A stretch of DNA of 64,000 bases from assembly GCF_000424265.1 (NCBI RefSeq), contig NZ_AUJO01000012.1:92494-156493 (forward strand), given 5' to 3'. The notes beneath the pieces were generated by a model. It saw nothing but the letters and a program-made list of their open reading frames with translations, was not told where the DNA came from and did not search any database. The stretch comes from Butyrivibrio sp. WCD3002 (GTDB lineage: Bacteria > Bacillota > Clostridia > Lachnospirales > Lachnospiraceae). The position numbers and the translations under genes were made by a program. Shown here in pieces: positions 58,862 through 64,000 of the stretch. The first letter of the stretch is position 1. The number at the start of each line of letters is the position of its first letter.

Positions 58862-60406
58862 TCACTTATTTATAGCTCTTATAAGCTTTTTCCTGGTGCT
58901 ACCTTTCACACCCTTTACCTTGATGGTAGCGTCCTTGCCAATCTTCTTGAAAGCGCCTTTACCGATTTTCAAGGATTTGTTTGCCTGGATAGTTACTTTA
59001 CCAAGCTTTTTACATTTAAAAAATGCTTTATTTCCGATTGACTCGACATTTGAGCCGATAGTGACTGTATTGATTTTCCTGTTATTTTTGCAGGCATTAT
59101 TTGCGATAGCTACAACAGGATATGTTTTTCCCGCTACAGTTACTGTGTTAAGGCCTGCCTTCTTTTTGGAATCAATTTTTAATGCGGTAGCTTTTCCGTT
59201 AACATCAATTAAATAGGTGATGTCATCTACGATTACCTTCTTCGGAGCGCTTGCAGTATCAGTTGCATTGTCGTTGGCAACAGGAGCCTGTGACTTGCCT
59301 GCATACTTCTTATACAACTCTTCTTCTGTCATGCCTCCAGAACCCTGCGTAGATTCCTTTGGAAGGATAATAGTCATAGGTGAGTAAAACGGTATTCTTT
59401 CTTTGATGAATTGAGTTTTTATTTCATCACTTAAAGTGAAGGTAACTTCATCCTTAACAGAATTGGTCGACAGTACTTTATATGTATCAGTCTCCTGTCT
59501 GTCAACTATTTCAATGTCCATTTCTCCGTCAAGGTCTAAATCAATTTGTCTTCTTCCATTTCTATCAGGAGATGCTACTACCTTAACTTTAAGAAAATCT
59601 AAGGAATCATATCCATAAAATGAACGCCTGATCATATCCATAGGATCTGATACTTCAGTAGAACCTTCTGACAGATCTATTGTTAACTCACCTTTGTCGA
59701 ATAATGCCTTGGTATCAACTGCAGGAAGTGTAACGCTCACAGGTTCTGAATCTGCGTAAGTACTATAATCACGGGATAGAGTTCTGAGTTCTACCTTCTT
59801 CTCATAGTCGTCCATTGCTATTAATACATAGTTACTCCCTTTACTTATTAAACCGCCACTTGTTCCTTTGGGGTCGGGATAACAAAACGTATGGCTTAAG
59901 CCATCATCCTTCCAACTGATCATATATCTGTAAATGTAAGTACGATCATTGGAAACTTCCACTTTTACGTCCTGGGGCTGTGCTTCCCTTTTGCTGATTG
60001 TTGTAGAGTATGATTTTACTACGTAATTTGGGTCTTTCTTATATCTTTCAATATCAAATACGATAATACCCTTTTTCTCAGCTCTCCATACGACATAAAC
60101 CGTTACTTTTCCGGGATTATATCCATTAGTTAACCAAAACTGTTCTTTATAGGTTTCATTGGCAGAGAGTTTCTTGTTTGTTTCCAAATCCATCCACTTA
60201 TCGGATTTGTCGTCTCCAAATTGAATCCACAAGGAATAATATCCGTCAGAAGCAGCTGTAAACTGGCAATAATTTTCCACAAGTTTTATATCCTTGGCGC
60301 CTTTTGCTGCTGCGGCCTCAGAGCTGATGGATGAACTCCAAAACAAGACTGTCATGCACATCACAGATGCGATGACTACTAATAGATTCCCCAAATACTT
60401 CTTCAT
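58862..60406 (-). CDS. secreted protein with C-terminal LRR_5 repeats
   Basis: 514 residues. Signal peptide (LLVVIASVMCMTVLFWSSSISSEA), then beta-rich domains (residues 35-380) with no match I can name, then three LRR_5 units (AFFKCKKLGKVTIQANKSL, AFKKIGKDATIKVKGVKG). The end RKKLIRAINK is typical of BspA-type proteins of this group. Acts at the cell surface or is released. GGGGGTATTTTGTA precedes the ATG. The decayed gene at 34230 shares its tail type. Confidence 0.75.
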   Translation of the reverse strand: MKKYLGNLLVVIASVMCMTVLFWSSSISSEAAAAKGAKDIKLVENYCQFTAASDGYYSLWIQFGDDKSDKWMDLETNKKLSANETYKEQFWLTNGYNPGKVTVYVVWRAEKKGIIVFDIERYKKDPNYVVKSYSTTISKREAQPQDVKVEVSNDRTYIYRYMISWKDDGLSHTFCYPDPKGTSGGLISKGSNYVLIAMDDYEKKVELRTLSRDYSTYADSEPVSVTLPAVDTKALFDKGELTIDLSEGSTEVSDPMDMIRRSFYGYDSLDFLKVKVVASPDRNGRRQIDLDLDGEMDIEIVDRQETDTYKVLSTNSVKDEVTFTLSDEIKTQFIKERIPFYSPMTIILPKESTQGSGGMTEEELYKKYAGKSQAPVANDNATDTASAPKKVIVDDITYLIDVNGKATALKIDSKKKAGLNTVTVAGKTYPVVAIANNACKNNRKINTVTIGSNVESIGNKAFFKCKKLGKVTIQANKSLKIGKGAFKKIGKDATIKVKGVKGSTRKKLIRAINK

Positions 60407-60536
60407 TACAAAATACCCCCAACTTTAATTCATTCTGCAATATTGCAGCATCCCCCCAGACAATTATTATATCAAACGTTATTACAATGTCACAAGAATA
60501 TTGGCATGACGAAAGACTACGCAGAGGATTCATGAG

Positions 60537-60603
60537 TTTCTCTCCACGCGAAAGGGCGAGACTACGCAAAAAAGCCGGTTTGAAACCGACTTTTTCATGT
60601 CAT
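60537..60603 (-). repeat. terminator with conserved flank, copy 1
   Basis: AAAAAGCCGGTTT/AAACCGACTTTTT hairpin after the flavodoxin gene, preceded by TCTCCACGCGAAAGG and followed by a conserved ATGTCAT. The same arrangement recurs at 61407-61472. Confidence 0.7.
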
Positions 60604-60624
60604 ATATGTATGGGTACATTGAAT

Positions 60625-61032
60625 TTATTTATACTGTTTTACAAACTGTACTGCTGCGTCAATGTCATCCTGGTTAGGTCTGCCCTTGTGGATACCCTTG
60701 AACTCGCCCTTGCAGTGGAATTCCTTCTCATCCATGGGAATGCCAACCTTATCTGCCTCAGCCTTAACCTTCTTGTATGTTGAGTTAAGCATAGCTGCGG
60801 ATCCAAAGTTAACTATCTTGCCAACCTTGTTCTTATCAAGTGATCCCACAAAAGCTTTAACCTCAGGATCTATGTTGAATGCATAATAAGAATTACCAAG
60901 GAAAAGAATATCAACAGGCTCTTCAATAGCTTCACTTATGGGAAGCGCTTCTACTCCAAGTTCCTTTGCAATTGCTTTAGCAAGTCTCTTTGTGTTACCT
61001 GTCTTTGTATAATATCTTACTGCGTAAGTCAT
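60625..61032 (-). CDS. flavodoxin-like protein
   Basis: A 135-residue flavodoxin-fold protein. The FMN phosphate loop is RYYTKTGNTKRLAKAIAKEL, followed by DILFLGNSYYAFNIDPEV. It lacks the second long loop of classical flavodoxins (FldA-short type). Carries electrons in redox enzymes. GAGGAGACCCCGAC precedes the ATG. Confidence 0.85.
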   Translation of the reverse strand: MTYAVRYYTKTGNTKRLAKAIAKELGVEALPISEAIEEPVDILFLGNSYYAFNIDPEVKAFVGSLDKNKVGKIVNFGSAAMLNSTYKKVKAEADKVGIPMDEKEFHCKGEFKGIHKGRPNQDDIDAAVQFVKQYK

Positions 61033-61225
61033 GTCGGGGTCTCCTCTCTATATACACGTTTCATTTATCATTATTAGATTGCGTACAATCAATTTACTCC
61101 ACGCAAGTAATTTTGTCAAGTCATCAGAAATCTCTTTGCCAAATTTCTTTATCTCAGCCTGTGTGACACTTTTGTGATAATCGTAGGAGTATTATTAACT
61201 CAGAACATAAGACAAGGACAGCCAC

Positions 61226-61368
61226 GGTAGCGATGCTTCACCAAGGTGGAGTCGAAAGTCTTAAAGGATATAATTCCAGCAAAGGTAGCGATGCTTTACC
61301 GGAGCCAAGGAATAAAGCCTGCGGTTCATTATTGAGTGGAAAGATATTAAGGGCGGCGATGCTTCACC
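61226..61368 (+). repeat. three GGTAGCGATGCTTCACC repeats in an intergenic region
   Basis: GGTAGCGATGCTTCACC at 61226, GGTAGCGATGCTTTACC at 61284 and GGCGGCGATGCTTCACC at 61352, spaced 58 and 68 bases. Each can fold as a small hairpin. Between them lies no protein-like frame. The stretch 61033-61490 holds only these repeats and the terminator element at 61407. Confidence 0.6.
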
Positions 61369-61406
61369 CAAAAATATCATATAAACAATCATCCACTGCA
61401 AAGGAG

Positions 61407-61472
61407 TTTTCTCCACGCGAAAGGACGACACTACGAAAAAAGCCGGTTTGAAACCGGCTTTTTCGTGTCATA
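61407..61472 (-). repeat. terminator with conserved flank, copy 2
   Basis: AAAAAGCCGGTTT/AAACCGGCTTTTT hairpin after the nuclease gene. It is flanked by TTCTCCACGCGAAAGGACGA on one side and GTGTCATAC on the other, like copy 1 at 60537. Conservation outside the hairpin shows it is a repeat and not just a terminator. Confidence 0.7.
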
Positions 61473-61490
61473 CACATTGTATTTATGCTA

Positions 61491-62381
61491 TTAAGGTTTA
61501 CACCTTCCGCAAGGCCTATAGCCCTGCTCCATAACTTCATCTCTGGTAGAATCCTCAAAATAGACCTTATTCTTCTCCTTCATATCCGACACACTGTCAC
61601 AATCAGGATAGTGGAACACATGAGAATTCCTGTTCCCGATATATGAATAAGTCTTATCGGGCTTATTACTTTGACCTTCCTTATAATTCTTATCCAGCTT
61701 ATTGGAGCCATCAGAATAATCTATGATTACCCCGGGCTGAACGTTGTAGCAGAACACATTGAAGCTTACGCCCTTGCCATCATCCTCAACTGACAACGCC
61801 TCGATTTTCACGCCATCGCAAAGAAGATTATTGCCTTCAAATACGGGAGTAACCCTATACATTACGTGGTTGCCGGTGCTTTTTACATAATCAGCAACCT
61901 CATTCTCATAAGGCAGCATGCCTTCCACATTCATGTATCTGGTGCCGGTTATCAGGTTCTGCTCATTGGCATTCTCACCGGTGAGCTGGAAGCCTATCAT
62001 ATGACATCTGTTGTAGAGAAAAGGCGGATCCGAATCAACAAGTCCCGGATATTTCTCCTGCTCCCAGCCTGTAGGCTTTACCATGCTTATGGACTCGCGA
62101 TCCTTTGTAGGCATAAGATCCTTGCCAATGCTGGCTGTAGCCGGAGTGCATCTGCCAAGATCGTCAAACTCACCATAACTCTCAAAGGATACCTTCGTAA
62201 TCTCGCTCTTTGAAAACTCGGGCTTATTATCATTTATCTCTACTGACGGACTGCCACTATAAGCAGGGATCTCGGGCTCTTTTTTATCCGCATAGACCCT
62301 GCTGCCCATCATGTTGACTACAAAGATGACAGCCACAAGAACCAGTATCCATATGAAATTAGACTTACGAATATTTCTCAT
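61491..62381 (-). CDS. secreted DNA/RNA endonuclease with Ada-like zinc tail
   Basis: A 296-residue exported protein. One N-terminal helix (FIWILVLVAVIFVVNMMG), then an Endonuclease_NS-2-type core: LYNRCHMIGFQLTGENANEQNLITGTRYMN, in which NRCHM replaces the DRGH motif. The C-terminus (NSHVFHYPDCDSVSDMK, YRPCGRCKP) has an Ada-like four-cysteine zinc site. Degrades external nucleic acids. AAAAGGAGGTCAGCT precedes the ATG. Confidence 0.82.
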   Translation of the reverse strand: MRNIRKSNFIWILVLVAVIFVVNMMGSRVYADKKEPEIPAYSGSPSVEINDNKPEFSKSEITKVSFESYGEFDDLGRCTPATASIGKDLMPTKDRESISMVKPTGWEQEKYPGLVDSDPPFLYNRCHMIGFQLTGENANEQNLITGTRYMNVEGMLPYENEVADYVKSTGNHVMYRVTPVFEGNNLLCDGVKIEALSVEDDGKGVSFNVFCYNVQPGVIIDYSDGSNKLDKNYKEGQSNKPDKTYSYIGNRNSHVFHYPDCDSVSDMKEKNKVYFEDSTRDEVMEQGYRPCGRCKP

Positions 62382-62415
62382 AGCTGACCTCCTTTTCTAT
62401 ATTTTACATCAGTCA

Positions 62416-62607
62416 TCAAAAATCATCATCATCGCTCATAGCCCAGAGCCATGCCTCTTTATCAGCGCGATCCTTCTCCAGCTCTTCCTGCCTTCGATAG
62501 AATTCCTTTTTCTCTGACCTGGACATATTCTTGGTAAGCTTCTCCATTTCCTTATCTGTAAGCCTTACATCATGCTCATCACTTGAAAACAATCCGAATA
62601 ATCCCAT
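62416..62607 (-). CDS. small charged protein (63 aa), unknown
   Basis: Opens GLFGLFSSDEHDVRLTD and continues as a basic/acidic coiled-coil-like helix (MEKLTKNMSRSEKKEFYRRQEELEKD) with an acidic end. No membrane helix. GGAGATTTACT precedes the ATG. No family recognised; downstream of the nuclease promoter region. Confidence 0.55.
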   Translation of the reverse strand: MGLFGLFSSDEHDVRLTDKEMEKLTKNMSRSEKKEFYRRQEELEKDRADKEAWLWAMSDDDDF

Positions 62608-62664
62608 AGTAAATCTCCTTATTTATGAATCACAATTACCAATTCTGCACCGGTAAGAGCTTTC

Positions 62665-63300
62665 TCACAAATTATCTATATCATAAATTCCATCAATAAT
62701 TATCATTCCAGTAATCTTCCGCTGCATCGTATGCTTCGTCCTCATCGTCGTAATCATCCTCGTAGTCGTAGAACTCCTCATACTTATCGTCCGCAAAATC
62801 CTGCGCGGATTTGTAGTTATGAACTCCGTAGTAGTCATAGCTCTTGTCTTAATGAGATATTCCTGCTCGTCATTTATATGTGCGTGATCTCTTCCGGATA
62901 TCTTGTTGTCATACTTAATCCTCAGTGATCCAAGGTTCTTGTTTATGTTCCTTCTGTTTTGCGGGAAAAAGTTGCCAATACTTCCTGCCAGAGAATCCAT
63001 TGTTCCGTAAAAATGACCTGTGTATCCGCCGGCACCCTTATTTAAAAGGGATATCATTATCGGATCCCCATAGCTGCTGGTAAAGCCACTGTCCAGCCAC
63101 AGATAAACTGTATCCCGGTCCGGCTGCATTTTGCATGAACACTTATCGTCTATATAAAATTTTGTAGATTTTTCATTTGTGATAAATTTCTTGATAGTCT
63201 GAGGACTTGGCATCTGTTTGCCGCTAAGCTTCGCAATACCCTCCATCACACCTTCGATATCGTCGATAACTATACCATTGTCAATCATGAATTCCTGCAT
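62665..63300 (-). pseudogene. hypothetical protein with frameshifted acidic tail
   Basis: ATG at 63300 (GGAGG 8 bases upstream). Residues 1-150 look normal (IDDIEGVMEGIAKLSGKQM, YIDDKCSCKMQPDRDTVYLWLD, GAGGYTGHFYGTMDSLAG). After EQEYLI the present frame turns into a Thr/Arg/Met-rich tail. One base out, the same DNA reads SYDYYGVHNYKSAQDFADD and then a very acidic Tyr/Asp/Glu tail, ending at 62693. A one-base shift near 62853 explains this. Either a sequencing error or a broken gene. Function unknown. Confidence 0.6.
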
Positions 63301-63531
63301 AATCAATACCTCCGTCTTTGCAATCTCGTTGTTAAAAGTAATCTCTGTGATCGCATGTATCAGCGGAGTAGAACGCGCTTTACTGGTCCCCCGTCCATGA
63401 CCGGTTCTATGCTCGCTTCTAATTTTTCTGCACTGTTCGATGTTGTTAAGATAAGATTATAATAGTGCATTACATGCTGAAAATATATGTCACATGTAGC
63501 CAAATAACCCACCTTATTTTTCTAAACCAAA

Positions 63532-63592
63532 AAGGATTATTGGGCTCCTCCTCATCTTCAATTCTATCGAAAATGAAGTCCAATAATCCTCT
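63532..63592. repeat. long hairpin, copy 2 of the dispersed element
   Basis: AGGATTATTGGGCT pairs with AGTCCAATAATCCT at the far end, with an inner CTTCAATT/AAAATGAAG stem. Same terminal sequence as the hairpin at 19657. It lies about 220 bases before the IS30 gene. The rest of 63301-63808 shows nothing I can name. Confidence 0.6.
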
Positions 63593-63808
63593 CTTATAGC
63601 CGCACGAGTGTTCGTTTTTTTGTCACGATTACATATAATTATCGTGACTAACTTAAATGTAATTTTTAATTCCAGTTTGCAAGAGTAAATTCTAGGGTTA
63701 TGGAAGTTACTCTTACACATATATACTTGCCATATTGATATTCACATATAGATCTCTATATAATGTTCGGGCAGCTGATTGCCTGCCTGTGCAGATTGGA
63801 GATTTATT

Positions 63809-64000
63809 ATGAATAAAGGCAATCAGAAACATATAACATTTGAACAACGTGTAGAGATTGAAAAAGGATTGACCGAAAACAAGTCCTTTGCTGAGATAGC
63901 AAGGATAATCGGGAAAGATCCTTCAACTGTCTCAAAGGAAGTACGTTTGCACGCTCAAGTTAAAGAACGGCCAGATCCCGGATATACAAATCCACCATGC
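63809..64000 (+). mobile_element. IS30-family transposase, N-terminus only (window edge)
   Basis: ATG at 63809 with TTGGAGAT upstream, open to the edge (64 codons). The front MNKGNQKHITFEQRVEIEKG, then ENKSFAEIARIIGKDPSTVSKEV is the IS30 helix-turn-helix (HTH_38). The catalytic DDE part lies outside the window. The left inverted repeat should be near 63700-63800, but I cannot fix it without the other end. Confidence 0.85.

Noticed and set aside
61226..61368. c-di-GMP (GEMM) riboswitch
   Set aside because: GGTAGC...TACC resembles one arm, but the conserved GCAAA and GACGCAAAGC parts and the second helix are absent, and the motif repeats three times.
63514..63720. 68-codon minus frame near the right end
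   Set aside because: It runs through the long hairpin at 63532 and has no ribosome site or protein-like features.
1..64000. CRISPR array
   Set aside because: No regular direct repeats with unique spacers. The tandem 41-bp units have no spacers between them and no cas genes are present.

Overview
The window looks like chromosomal DNA of a Lachnospiraceae bacterium, most like Butyrivibrio or a close relative. The reasons are the moderate GC content (judged by eye), strong AGGAGG-type ribosome binding sites, many BspA-type leucine-rich-repeat surface proteins, a membrane-anchored type I pullulanase, a DUF3798/DUF6672 BMP-like ABC transporter, and many small Clostridia-type proteins. It is not a prophage or plasmid. 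The only clear mobile gene is the start of an IS30-family transposase at the right edge.

Layout. 1-6.6 kb: a histidine kinase (cut by the edge), a GT4 glycosyltransferase, an ACT-domain protein and a tightly overlapping three-gene cassette (GT2, FAD oxidoreductase, large membrane glycosyltransferase-like protein). 6.7-8 kb: a palindromic repeat array, then a HEPN/MNT toxin-antitoxin pair. 8-20 kb: a HAD phosphatase, a LURP-one protein, several small proteins, a hydrolase, the pullulanase, an LRR lipoprotein, a BASS transporter, YccF and fragments. 20-25 kb: a NUDIX - YcaQ-type glycosylase - thioesterase operon, a CPBP protease and a second AlkZ-like protein. The two minus-strand units share one promoter/hairpin module. 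24.7-28 kb: the most interesting locus. It has a Ro60-like HEAT/VWA protein (DUF2828/TROVE type), two tRNA-like RNAs upstream of it, the C-terminal third of the RNA ligase RtcB directly downstream, and a divergent WYL regulator broken by a one-base deletion. 28-35 kb: an M29 aminopeptidase/ArsR operon, an MFS transporter and housekeeping singles. 35.6-38 kb: a hipB-like gene whose hipA partner is cut after about 14 codons and joined to a decayed dipeptide ABC operon. 38-46 kb: a CE1 esterase, thioesterase, MsrA, a truncated two-domain solute receptor, an ABC exporter and a ZIP transporter. 46-52 kb: a BMP-type ABC uptake operon. 52-64 kb: a GH13 glucosidase, MATE pump, nucleotidase, macro-XRE fusion, VWA protein, LRR protein, flavodoxin, secreted nuclease, small proteins and the IS30 start.

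Two themes stand out. One is an RNA-repair/Ro60-type ribonucleoprotein module with its own tRNA-like RNAs. The other is an unusually high number of deletion scars: two GNAT fragments, a lactate-oxidase-like tail, a GlgX tail, an RtcB tail, dppC, dppDF, hipA, an LRR protein, and two single-base frameshifts. Either this genome is shedding genes or the assembly has errors. Carbohydrate use (pullulanase, glucosidase, CE1 esterase, GlgX remnant) fits a rumen or gut polysaccharide degrader.
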